In this document: positions 1 to 6,963 of the stretch, piece by piece
Layout: every line of letters starts with the position of its first letter
How positions within the stretch are numbered: the stretch's first letter is position 1
Source of the DNA: an uncultured bacterium
Lineage (GTDB): Bacteria > Patescibacteria > JAEDAM01 > Absconditabacterales > Absconditicoccaceae
Assembly (NCBI GenBank): GCA_903904545.1
Contig: CAIVDB010000029.1
Location: 1 to 7,660, forward strand
DNA: 7,660 bases
Direction: 5' to 3'
Notes under the pieces: model-generated
Seen by the model: only the letters and a program-made list of their open reading frames with translations
Database searches by the model: none
What the model was told of the DNA's origin: nothing
Position numbers and translations under genes: made by a program

Positions 1-93
1 TGGATTCGCTAGCAAGATAAACACAGATTTTAGGTAGCAGATCACAAAAAGAATTGTTTCATGGCAAAAAGAAATAATAGAGTATAGTTTCAT
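1..93 (-). CDS. possible N-terminal fragment of a gene leaving the left edge
   Basis: On the minus strand an ATG at 93-91 opens a frame that stays free of stops to the window edge (31 residues, beginning MKLYSIISFC and ending ..FILLANP). The peptide is hydrophobic and could be a signal or membrane segment, and its direction matches the pilus operon to its right. Another reading, an ATG further right in a different frame, closes after about 29 residues. The frame is too short to recognise any family, and hydrophobic AT-rich frames arise easily by chance, so this is only a candidate. Confidence 0.2.
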   Translation of the reverse strand, partial: MKLYSIISFCHETILFVICYLKSVFILLANP

Positions 94-143
94 TTAAGAA
101 AAAAGAATGATCTCATCGACCATCCCCTTCTTATAATTATAAT

Positions 144-269
144 ATTTACAATTTACAATTTACAATTTACAATTTACAATTTACAATTTACAATTCGTAA
201 TTCGCAATCCGTAATCCGTAATTCGCAATCCGTAATTCGCAATCCGTAATCCGTAATTAATAATTCGAG
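144..269. repeat. degenerate tandem array of 7-bp units
   Basis: The array is strictly 7-bp periodic. Seven perfect copies of ATTTACA (144-192) are followed by nine copies of variants ATTCGTA, ATTCGCA and ATCCGTA (193-255), one ATTAATA (256-262) and a decayed ATTCGAG (263-269). All units fit AT(T/C)(T/C)(A/G)(C/T)A apart from the last two. The array ends 1 bp before the pilC stop codon at 271-273. The change of unit inside the array suggests two expansion events in phase. It has no spacers and is not a CRISPR. Positions 94-143 show nothing recognisable. Confidence 0.9.
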
Positions 270-270
270 A

Positions 271-1404
271 CTACAATCCAGCTCCTTGCATAATTTGCAA
301 AATTAAACCAAAAACTCATAAGGCGATGACAACAACAATTCATCAAATGAAGACAAGCATAATTGGCTCTATCACCTTAGCCAAACGATCAATCAGAAGA
401 TTAAGATCTCCTTCATACATTTGTAAAACATTATCCAAAGAACCAGGAAGATTTGCTGTCTCTTCTCCTACCTTGATCATAACAGCGACATCTGAAGGGA
501 TAAGATCGGTTTCATGTTCCAATCATGCATAGATAGACTTTCATGTATTCAATCCTGTGACAACACGCTGAATCATATCTTGATATGCAGAAATTCATAA
601 GATATCTTTGAGCAATTGAAAGGTCTGAAGATAGTTGAGTCAAGAAGAAAGCAAAAGTTTCATATACCTACACCATCTCACGAGATAGAAGTACTGAGTC
701 ATCTTTCCAAGCAAAGGGATACGGAGCAACAAAGAAAACCAGCTTTTCTTACCTGTTTCTGTAGAGAAAAAGATTCCTCACACAACGAGAATACCGGCAA
801 TCCCCAGAAGAAGGGTTTTCCATTGATACTGGAAGAAAAGAGAAATACTTTGTAAGGCACGAGTAATCCAAGGCAATTCAATTCACTGGAAACTCTCTGC
901 AATAGAAAATATATTTGGAAGAACTAATGCAAACAATGCAAATACAGCAACAACTGAAATAATAATCAAGATAATAGGATACATAAGAGCACCTATATAT
1001 TTATTTTTGATCTCTGCACTATATACATATTCTTGAGCCAAAGATTGTAAAATAGTAGCCAAATTCCCTGACTCTTCACCAGCCTTGACAATACTATAAT
1101 CTCATTGATCGAAATAATCAGGGAGTCTATTGAGGGCATAAGAAAGACTCTTTCCCTCATGCATAAAAGAATAAATCGTAGAAGCGATTTCTCTCATTGC
1201 ATAGTTTTGAGATGTAGATCAAATAATATGCATAGACTCAGTAATAGAGATTCCTCCATGTAAGAGATAAGAAAGTTCTTTGAAAAAAAGTATTTTGTCT
1301 TTGTTACCAAAACGTCCTTTATCTAAGGATTGAAGAGTAGAAATAATAAGTTTATCTACAGCCTGTTCCTGATATGCTGGTTGCTGATCCACGTCAGTAG
1401 TCAT
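271..1404 (-). CDS. pilC: type IV pilus inner-membrane platform protein PilC (GspF family)
   Basis: PilC/GspF proteins form the inner-membrane platform that couples the cytoplasmic assembly ATPases to the growing pilus. The frame runs from ATG at 1404 to TAG at 271 (377 residues, near the usual ~400) and contains 11 in-frame TGA codons read as Gly. Two GspF repeats are visible, at about residues 42-165 and 233-355, with the paired motifs GEESGNL (109-115) and GEETANLPGSL (313-323). Three hydrophobic segments lie near 142-165, 197-215 and the C terminus after IEPIMLVFI. TGA codons give the conserved Gly of the second repeat (residue 255 in LLSSGLNYLQTF) and of the NTGKSI turn. It is the last gene of a minus-strand pilN-pilO-pilC cluster, 23 bp after its neighbour. 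The N-terminal cytoplasmic part is slightly short. Family assignment is firm. Confidence 0.95.
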
Positions 1405-1427
1405 AACAAAGAATACAAAGTAAAAAT

Positions 1428-2201
1428 TTAGTCTTGATAATAATACGCATTGAGGGAGATATCTACGGTTTGCTGTTCATCGTAATGAGTAATATCATAA
1501 GAGACATCCACAATTTTATATAATACACGATATTGAGCATTACTCAAAATTTTCTTTTCTACATTATCAACAAAAGAAAGAAAAGCATCCTTATTTGCAA
1601 AGTCTACAGTCAATCTCACAGGGACAACATACAAATTACCTTCAAAGTTTTTTGGTTCACCAATACGAATAGCATTAAGCTTTCCATTTTTTACTCCAGA
1701 AACATCTTTGAGCAAATATTCATTAATATTTACAAGCAGAATTTTTTCGTTGACCATAGCTCTAGGCAAAGAAAGATTATTGAGTTGGATATACGATCTT
1801 GCAAAAGAAAAATTTTCCCTGATAGCAGGATCTATCTCCTTACATCATTGCTTAGTATTGAGACAAGAAACAATAAGTGAGGATTGATTTTCCATTTTCT
1901 CAATAAGAGCCTTATCAGTATCCATAGCTTTCTTCTTGCTAGCAAAAGAAACTACCTGGGTAGCAAGTGTGGAATATTCTGCCTGAACACTTACAAAGGA
2001 ATTCCAAGCAGGTAAAACAATATAATAGGTAAACAGAAATCCTACAACAAGTAAAATCAGGAAATACAATCTATATCTAATATTTACAACCCTAGAAGTA
2101 GTAATAAGCACCTGATCATCCTGTGCTAAAGTTGCCTCTCCACGAGGAGATTGCGTCTGTTCAACTAACAATCTATCCAAAATTTCATTATTTTCCGACA
2201 T
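1428..2201 (-). CDS. PilO-like type IV pilus assembly membrane protein
   Basis: The frame reads from ATG at 2201 (MSENNEILDRLL) to TAA at 1428, 257 residues, with one TGA (codon at 1847-1845, Gly119). Architecture is a polar cytoplasmic N terminus (1-44), one transmembrane helix (about 45-64, YFLILLVVGFLFTYY), a charged alpha-helical stretch, and an extracytoplasmic C-terminal region with alternating strands. This is the bitopic layout of PilO, which pairs with PilN to link PilM to the rest of the machine. The call rests on architecture and on position between the PilN-like gene and pilC, since PilO sequences diverge strongly. The start overlaps the PilN-like stop by 14 nt, implying coupled translation. 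An upstream ATG in the same frame (MLKYFLMSENN) would lengthen the overlap and is less likely. An N-terminal fragment call here would be an artefact of standard-code translation. Confidence 0.7.
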
Positions 2202-2745
2202 TAGAAAGTACTTTAGCATGTAAAACAAATTCAAAATAATCATTATCTCCAACTTTATCATAGGTTTGGATACTCATATCTTTGATAAAGTCTAAGTTTG
2301 AAAATCTATCCCATAAAGAAGGCGCTTGAGTTACAGGATCAGTAGCATAGATTAAAGCTAATTGAGAGACCTTGCCTTTGAGACTAATTTCATCCAAATT
2401 CACAGTAAAATCAGACAAAGCAATCATATCTGTTGCACTAGATTGAATTGTTTTGAGGTTTTCAAGCATAGTAATCACTTGATTGATATGGTCGGACCAA
2501 GGAATATCTTCTTGTTGCGTCTCCAAATTTTTCACTGCTTGTAATTTTGTATATCCTGTCAATGAGGTATAAGATGCTACGATAGCATTTTGCCCAGAAA
2601 GAACAACTTTCTGATCTACCATACGTTGACGAAGAAAAAATCCTCCTGCCTTCAAAGAAATATACCCAAGCACAGCCAGGATAAAAAGCCAAAGCGTTAT
2701 CTGGAAATAAAGTTTCCACTTAGAATGAAATCAGACTGAAGACAT
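2188..2745 (-). CDS. PilN-like fimbrial assembly protein
   Basis: The frame starts at ATG 2745 (MSSVGFHSKWKLYFQ) and ends with TAA at 2188, 185 residues. Codon 5 is TGA, so standard-code gene calling would miss the true start. A short cytoplasmic tail precedes one transmembrane helix (about 12-33), then a helical, probably coiled-coil stretch with a PWSDHINQVITMLENL segment, and a C-terminal domain of alternating strands (DFTVNLDEISLKGKVS.., then FEFVLHAKVL). PilN proteins share this order: tail, one helix, coiled coil, small alpha/beta domain. It is the first gene of the operon with the PilO-like gene and pilC. PilM, which normally binds the PilN tail, is not in this window. No clear Shine-Dalgarno or promoter is seen before the start. 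Family assignment is by architecture and context. Confidence 0.7.
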
Positions 2746-2803
2746 GGAGTGAATTGCTATGAAGTAAAGATAATAGTCATGGATTGATTACCTATCACGT
2801 AAT

Positions 2804-2828
2804 TATTGGTTACTGGTTATTGGTTATT
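2804..2828. repeat. short tandem array of 7-bp units (TAYTGGT)
   Basis: TATTGGT, TACTGGT and TATTGGT stand head to tail at 2804-2824, followed by a partial TATT. The array lies in the 276-bp gap between the divergent PilN-like and EamA-like genes. The unit differs from the other arrays in the window while keeping the 7-bp period. Confidence 0.75.
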
Positions 2829-2846
2829 AAGAGGGAATATAAGTCC

Positions 2847-2878
2847 TCAATATACCAATACACCGATATACCAATACA
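2847..2878. repeat. tandem array of 8-bp units (YCRATAYA)
   Basis: Four octamers stand in phase: TCAATATA, CCAATACA, CCGATATA and CCAATACA. Read another way this is a 16-bp imperfect direct repeat (2848-2863 and 2864-2879) with one difference. It lies 19 bp from the 7-bp array at 2804-2828. Nothing else recognisable was seen between 2746 and 2963. Confidence 0.8.
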
Positions 2879-2963
2879 CAATCTCGCTATAGGCAATATC
2901 ACTTCAATTATATTCTAAATAGGAAATTATGCAAATCCCCATAAGCCCATTCTCCACAAAGAC

Positions 2964-2993
2964 TTGACTTATAAAAATAAATAAGTATATTAT
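2964..2993 (+). promoter_or_regulatory. sigma-70-type promoter upstream of the EamA-like gene
   Basis: A TTGACT -35 box (2964-2969) is followed after 16 bp by TATATT (2986-2991), or after 18 bp by TATTAT (2988-2993). Transcription would begin near 3000, leaving a leader of about 20 A-rich bases before the ATG at 3022. A 13-bp direct repeat, TTATAAAAATAAA, occurs at 2969-2981 and 2990-3002, 21 bp apart, so the copies flank the -10 box on the same helix face and could be an operator. The AT-rich context makes chance matches easy. Confidence 0.5.
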
Positions 2994-3021
2994 AAAAATA
3001 AACCAATAAAAAACAAAAAAA

Positions 3022-3435
3022 ATGAATAATTTGATAATTTGCTGGATCATAGCAATATGTTTTACAATGTGGCCCATATTGCTCAACAAATCCGAGAACC
3101 CTAATATGGCAATGGGAGCAGTAGTTGTGATGTTTATCTCATCACTAATAATGTTCTTTTACCAGATGATGACATCACCACAGAAATTAGGGATGCCAAC
3201 AAAATACCTAATAATGGCTATGGGAATAGGGGTTATTAATGGGATAGGAATGATATTATATTCCAGACTCATAAATACTCCCAATCCAGGAGTATATGTC
3301 AGCATTATAGCAGTGCTGATGCCAATATTTGGATTAATACTAGGATACTTCATCCTAGGACAACCAAACATTAATCTAACAAAAATTATTGGTGTCATAT
3401 TCGCCGTAATTGGAGTCTGGCTGATAACAAAGTAA
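3022..3435 (+). CDS. half-size EamA/DMT-superfamily transporter
   Basis: This 137-residue protein consists almost entirely of five hydrophobic helices, at about 4-22, 31-52, 62-83, 87-108 and 115-135. The pattern NPGVYVSIIAVLMPIFGLILGYFILGQ, followed by a short polar loop and a final helix ending VIGVWLITK, is the hallmark C-terminal part of an EamA domain (drug/metabolite transporter superfamily). Standard EamA transporters carry two such five-helix repeats. This one carries a single repeat and would need to dimerise. Substrate cannot be predicted. It begins at ATG 3022 behind a good promoter and ends with TAA. All 12 glycines are GGN and none is TGA, unlike the pilus, GHMP and phosphatase genes. 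That is compatible with import from a standard-code donor. It lies 70 bp before the next plus-strand gene. Confidence 0.8.
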   Translation: MNNLIICWIIAICFTMWPILLNKSENPNMAMGAVVVMFISSLIMFFYQMMTSPQKLGMPTKYLIMAMGIGVINGIGMILYSRLINTPNPGVYVSIIAVLMPIFGLILGYFILGQPNINLTKIIGVIFAVIGVWLITK

Positions 3436-3480
3436 AAAATCTGGTTATGAGCACACCTAAACAAAAATCACAAAAAAAAT

Positions 3481-3507
3481 AGTAAAAACAATAAAAACAG
3501 TAAAAAT
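3481..3507. repeat. three 9-bp units running into the start codon
   Basis: AGTAAAAAC, AATAAAAAC and AGTAAAAAT lie in tandem. The last two bases of the third copy are the first two of the ATG at 3506. Looser A-rich nonamers (from 3461) precede it. The stretch is low in complexity, so this may be simple A-rich leader sequence. Confidence 0.5.
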
Positions 3508-4012
3508 GAAAAAAATTTTCAAAAAAATCTTTTCCTTTCTAAAAAGAGAGAAAGGAAGAATCTCAATCCAGAAAAGATTTGACCTTTTGTCGAGTAGAAT
3601 ACTCACGAAAGAAAAAATCATTTCAGGAGAAGTGACGATGGATACATTAAAGGAAGAAATTGGGATTTTATACATAAATCCATTAAATATTCCTCATAAT
3701 GAGCCAATAATAGACGATATAACAAGAAAATTAACTTGGCTATGGCATCGTCAAGAAGAAAATGGTATAATGTATTTCGGTACTCATGAATGCTCCTGTG
3801 GAGCACATAGTAGTAGTTCTGATCATCTACTTCCACTAACAATCTCGGAAAAAATGCTTACTAACTCATTATGTGTTCATTATGTAGCATATCATAGAGC
3901 AGAAATTTCAGAACCAGAATGGTTAAAGGTACTCGAAGTAGTACAAGAAGCCAAAGGAGAAGAAGAACCCAATGAAAGAGATCTTCACCATCCAAAAGAA
4001 GAAATCATTTAA
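3506..4012 (+). CDS. hypothetical protein with Cys/His cluster
   Basis: I do not recognise this 168-residue protein with confidence. It starts with a lysine-rich amphipathic stretch (MKKIFKKIFSFLKREKGR), then a mixed region. The centre holds a Cys/His cluster: H94, C96, C98, H101 and H107 in THECSCGAHSSSSDHLLP, then C123, H125 and H130 in TNSLCVHYVAYHRAEI. The tail is acidic and polar. The spacing suggests a metal-binding core, perhaps zinc, as an inference only. No signal peptide or transmembrane segment is evident, so it is probably cytoplasmic. It ends with TAA, and all seven glycines are GGN. It probably shares transcription with the EamA-like gene 70 bp upstream, since a terminator follows this gene but none separates the two. 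The start at 3506 is the first ATG of the frame after an A-rich leader. Confidence 0.75.
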   Translation: MKKIFKKIFSFLKREKGRISIQKRFDLLSSRILTKEKIISGEVTMDTLKEEIGILYINPLNIPHNEPIIDDITRKLTWLWHRQEENGIMYFGTHECSCGAHSSSSDHLLPLTISEKMLTNSLCVHYVAYHRAEISEPEWLKVLEVVQEAKGEEEPNERDLHHPKEEII

Positions 4013-4033
4013 AGTCCATTATCTATGGCAGAC

Positions 4034-4068
4034 AATCTCCCCTTCAACCAAGGGCGAGATTTTCTTTT
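4034..4068 (+). terminator. rho-independent terminator after the Cys/His protein gene
   Basis: The hairpin arms 4034-4044 and 4050-4061 pair over 11 bp with a single bulged C (4055) and a five-base loop CAACC. The core is CCCTT/AAGGG, extended by CTC/GAG and AT pairs. TTTCTTTT follows at once (4061-4068). It lies 21 bp after the TAA at 4012 and should end the plus-strand EamA/hypothetical transcript. Confidence 0.75.
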
Positions 4069-4077
4069 ATACAAAAA

Positions 4078-4151
4078 ATCCACACCAACAATTCTTTACG
4101 TGCTCCGTTCAGACGCACGCAGTGCGTCTCTACAACACTTTTGGTGTGGAT
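4078..4151 (-). repeat. nested palindrome, REP-like, possibly minus-strand terminator
   Basis: An outer perfect 11-bp inverted repeat, ATCCACACCAA (4078-4088) and TTGGTGTGGAT (4141-4151), encloses an inner perfect 8-bp stem AGACGCAC/GTGCGTCT (4111-4118 and 4122-4129) with a three-base loop. The inner stem is GC-rich against an AT-rich background. From memory, palindromes of the form GTAGAGACGC..GCGTCT recur as REP-type elements in other bacteria, but I could not search for this. Read on the minus strand, the outer hairpin is followed by a run of six T, so it could also terminate the PriA-like gene, whose stop is at 4193. Confidence 0.6.
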
Positions 4152-4183
4152 AATCTATGTCTTCAAAAAATTCCTTCACTCAA

Positions 4184-4211
4184 CATTACACATTAGGCAT
4201 TAAGCATTATT
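4184..4211. repeat. tandem array of 7-bp units (CATTANN)
   Basis: Four units in phase, CATTACA, CATTAGG, CATTAAG and CATTATT, cover 4184-4211. The array overlaps the 3' end of the PriA-like gene: with TGA read as Gly, the codons from 4211 to the TAA at 4195-4193 are written by it. Confidence 0.8.
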
Positions 4212-4963
4212 CAAGCGCTTTCCATTTCCGCTCCTCGTAATTGAACTATTTGAGCCAGGACATCTCCTACCTTATATCTGGGATCTTGTTGATTTGCATA
4301 GTACCATTTATGAGGATCTACTCGGATAATCTTCTGAAGATCAGCAAAATCCTGGAATATCTCTGCGTAGGTACACAAAATAACTGAAACTTGTCCACGT
4401 TTGATCTGCCATCGATGGATGTCCTTTTGATTTTGAGTATGGACACTCAAAAGTAAGGCAACTTGGGGATGCTCACGTGCAACCTCCCCTATCATCCCAT
4501 ACAAGGTCCAAAGATCAGGGAAAACAATTATGGTCTGCCCCTTTTCTGCTAAGACAAAGTCTTGAATTTTATCTAATCTCGAACTATTTTTATCAATTTT
4601 TGACGCCTTCTTCTCTTTCTGAAGTAATTTTTCGATATCATCAGGAAGAAAATGAGGAATTACCGATTTATACGTGGTATAATAGGTCGCCACCATCCAA
4701 TGAAGAAGAGCCATAGCAGTCGAACTCAATAAACCAGGATAAACGAGGGTAAAAGTCGAAACACGTAAAGTTGCCACGGTCAAATAGAGTTCTTCAAAGG
4801 AGAGTGTCTCTCCAAGACACAAATACATTTGTTCTTCTATAGCGACCAAATCCCCTGCTTTAATCTTTTTTTTCTTGGTACCAGAAAGTGCTGGAGCATC
4901 AAGGACAGAAAGCCTAAATACCTTATCAAATCATCCATATCTCGTAAAGGAATACACGTACAT
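4193..4963 (-). CDS. PriA-like protein, truncated, without helicase motifs
   Basis: PriA (primosomal protein N') restarts stalled replication forks. This frame runs from ATG 4963 (MYVYSFTRYGG) to TAA at 4193, 256 residues, with TGA codons at 4933-4931 and 4213-4211. Residues 88-107 (HWMVATYYTTYKSVIPHFLP) match the end of the PriA 3'-DNA-binding domain. Residues 143-152 (GQTIIVFPDL) sit where PriA has its VPEIGLTP segment, 195-203 (ILCTYAEIF) where it has IGTRSALF, and 227-235 (DPRYKVGDV) where it has RYHARDL. The Walker A motif is absent, the DEEHD box reads RVDPHKW (214-220), and the zinc-binding and second helicase halves are missing; full PriA is ~700 residues. It cannot be an active PriA helicase. 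The protein could be a structural or DNA-binding remnant, or a decaying gene. The frame is intact over 256 codons, which favours a retained role. Confidence 0.65.
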
Positions 4964-4968
4964 GAAGA

Positions 4969-5003
4969 GAATTAAGAATTAAGAATGGAGAATGCAGAAT
5001 TTT
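4969..5003. repeat. tandem array of 7-bp units (GAATNNN) in the leader of the PriA-like gene
   Basis: Five heptamers in phase: GAATTAA, GAATTAA, GAATGGA, GAATGCA and GAATTTT. The array begins 5 bp upstream of the ATG at 4963-4961 (minus strand), so it would make up most of the 5' leader of that transcript. A different 7-bp array lies at the other end of the same gene. Confidence 0.8.
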
Positions 5004-5010
5004 CTCTACT

Positions 5011-5038
5011 ACTATAAAAAAAAGCTCGGCAAATACAA
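5011..5038 (-). promoter_or_regulatory. candidate promoter for the PriA-like gene
   Basis: On the minus strand TTGTAT (5038-5033) is followed after 16 bp by TATAGT (5016-5011). Transcription would start near 5004 and the leader would be about 40 nt, consisting largely of the heptamer array. The match is moderate and the region is AT-rich. Confidence 0.4.
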
Positions 5039-5079
5039 GAATCAGAGAGAAGAAGAAAATATATTGGATTTGTTTTTTA

Positions 5080-5107
5080 GTGACAAATGACTAAATTTCG
5101 GTATATG
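5080..5107 (+). promoter_or_regulatory. candidate promoter for the GHMP-kinase-like gene
   Basis: GTGACA (5080-5085), 16 bp, then TATATG (5102-5107), about 32 bp before the ATG at 5140. The -10 box is imperfect. The candidate is placed here mainly because this gap must hold a promoter: the gene to the left is transcribed the other way. Confidence 0.3.
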
Positions 5108-5139
5108 AACAGTTATGTTTTATTGTTTTTTCTTAAACA

Positions 5140-6888
5140 ATGGAAAATAGAATTTGCATGAATAGTCAATCACTTCAGAAAGAATTTCCTAGTGTATATG
5201 AAGATTTTTTTGCAAAAAACGATCTCATTTTAAGTGCGAATCACAGTTTCGCTTGGAATTTATGATTTGGAGAAAACAAAGATAAAGTACATATAAGAAA
5301 GAAGATCCCCACCAAGACATTTTGTGGAATCAACATCCTCAATGAAAGAAAAATAGAATTTTGATGAGTTTATTTTTTCGATATCTTACAGCAAAAATTT
5401 AATAGAATACAATTCTGAGAAATCAACAAACAAGAACAAAAGATAAAAGAATTATTACTTTCTTTCTTGGAGAAGAATGGCTTTGAGAAAGGGATGTCTA
5501 TCCAATTACTTTCTGAAACACCTAGAGGACATGGACTAGCTTTCTCAGGGACATCTGGAATTTTGATTGCAAGCGCTGTATTTAGTCTACTAAAAAAAAT
5601 CAATAAAGAGACTTTATCCAATTATGATGAGTTCACTCAAAGCGATGAATTTGAACAAATATTTTCTCTATGACTAGAAATAGAAAAAATCTCAAAATAT
5701 GGAGATTCTATAGGAAATAACTGTTATTCAGCACTTATGAATACTGAATTACCGACTATTACCTTTCTAGAAAATGACAGCAAATGAGGAAAAACACATA
5801 AATACAAGATTAAAGATTTCTTAAACATACAAAGTGAAATGGACGAGATAAACCTTGATTATGGGATAATTTTCTCATGAATAAGCAACAAAGTTGAACA
5901 CCTCAAACATCTTTCCTTCGATCACGAACAAGAACTAAAGTCTTTGGAAGATAAGACATTCGGGGTATTGAAAAGCAAGGGGATAAAAGACACGAAGATA
6001 TTTCCTTTCAAAAACATCTTCATCAATGGATTCAATCAGACATTCAAAGACATGACATTTATATACAATTTCAAAACATTACTAGGATTTAAGGATATGC
6101 TAGAACAATGATTTAAAGAAGAGGTTGTGCATGAATTTATCCAATCTCGGAAGGAGAATAGTTTCATTTCAGGTATGGTAGAAGAAAATAACAAAATAAC
6201 GGGACTCTTTGAATTTTATTTCAATACATTCAAAAAGCTCAACGATGAAGTGTTCTCTATCTATCCAATAAACTTTCTTCAAACAGGAGGAAGTCTGGTC
6301 TTTATAAGTAAATTCAAGAAAAGTAGACAAACCATCCTATCAACCCTAGAAAAACTAAAAAAAATATGATACAAAGATATCTCATTAGAATATGCCTCAT
6401 GGATAGATGGAACTTCAAAAGATGGTTTAACTATGGAACAATACATTTCTGAAGGAGTTTTTTCCTCCTATGTCCAAAAAAATCAGATATATTACAAAGA
6501 TAATAAAGGAGAAAGCAGAATAGATAGTTACGAACAAATTCTTCAATCTGAAAAAGAAGGCCTTTTACTCGATACCATCAATGGCAAAATTTTTCTCAAC
6601 GGAAGAAAACTCACTTCCAAAGACCTTCGCTCTCAGGTTACCACAATAAACATATTAGAAAGCTGTATACAACATCTCGGAGAAGATATTCACAATAAAG
6701 AGCTCGAAATCTCCTGATATAGTAAAAACAAGAATGAGATGATAGGAAAGATAGTGATACCACTTATCGAGCTCATTTATAAAGAAACTTGAGAAAAATT
6801 ACCTCTCATTTGTAAATGAAGTATCCACGACTTTTTCGTCAAATTGAACTCACCAAATATCAAGATTTCAACCATCAAAAAGGTATAA
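5140..6888 (+). CDS. GHMP-kinase-like protein with C-terminal extension
   Basis: GHMP kinases phosphorylate small metabolites such as mevalonate, homoserine or sugars. The frame runs from ATG 5140 to TAA 6888 (582 residues), with 12 in-frame TGA codons as Gly; a standard-code caller would report only fragments. Residues 128-140 (PRGHGLAFSGTSG) match the glycine-rich phosphate-binding motif 2 of the family. Residues 34-48 (NHSFAWNLGFGENK..) occupy the place of motif 1, and 381-387 (QTGGSLV) that of motif 3, both loosely. Residues 388-582 are not part of a normal GHMP kinase. Within them NGRKLTSKDL (487-496) and SKNKNEM (528-534) lie in a predicted helical region that could be a winged helix, unproven. 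Start ATG 5140 is chosen as the first in frame after TAA at 5134; 5158 is possible. The phosphatase gene follows after 75 bp. Substrate unknown. Confidence 0.7.
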
Positions 6889-6916
6889 GAATCCATTGAT
6901 TTCAATAGCATATTAA

Positions 6917-6952
6917 ATATACTATATAGTGTATGTCTATATATTATATAGT
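6917..6952 (+). promoter_or_regulatory. AT-rich palindrome and direct repeat before the phosphatase gene
   Basis: ACTATATAGT (6921-6930) is a perfect 10-bp palindrome, extendable to 18 bp (6917-6934) with one mismatch. Its half TATATAGT recurs at 6945-6952, 22 bp from the copy at 6923-6930, about two helical turns. Both lie in the 75-bp gap before the ATG at 6964 and could hold the promoter -10 region and an operator. The base bias makes this only suggestive. Confidence 0.3.
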
Positions 6953-6963
6953 AATAAATATTT

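Noticed and set aside
144..269. CRISPR array
   Set aside because: Units are 7 bp, contiguous and without spacers; no cas gene is present.
326..855. Two plus-strand open frames within pilC
   Set aside because: They are antisense to a continuous PilC reading frame once TGA is read as Gly.
1533..1880. Plus-strand frame of 115 codons
   Set aside because: Antisense to the PilO-like gene, with biased low-complexity composition and no recognisable motif.
2462..2719. Second minus-strand frame overlapping the PilN-like gene
   Set aside because: Different frame from the gene with the membrane helix and PilN layout; no coherent family features.
3159..3464. Minus-strand frame opposite the EamA-like gene
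   Set aside because: Antisense shadow of a well-formed five-helix membrane protein that has its own promoter.
5140..6888. GHMP-like gene as a frameshifted or nonsense-ridden pseudogene
   Set aside because: All interruptions are TGA in one unbroken frame; no TAA, TAG or frame change occurs over 582 codons, and the same holds for pilC.
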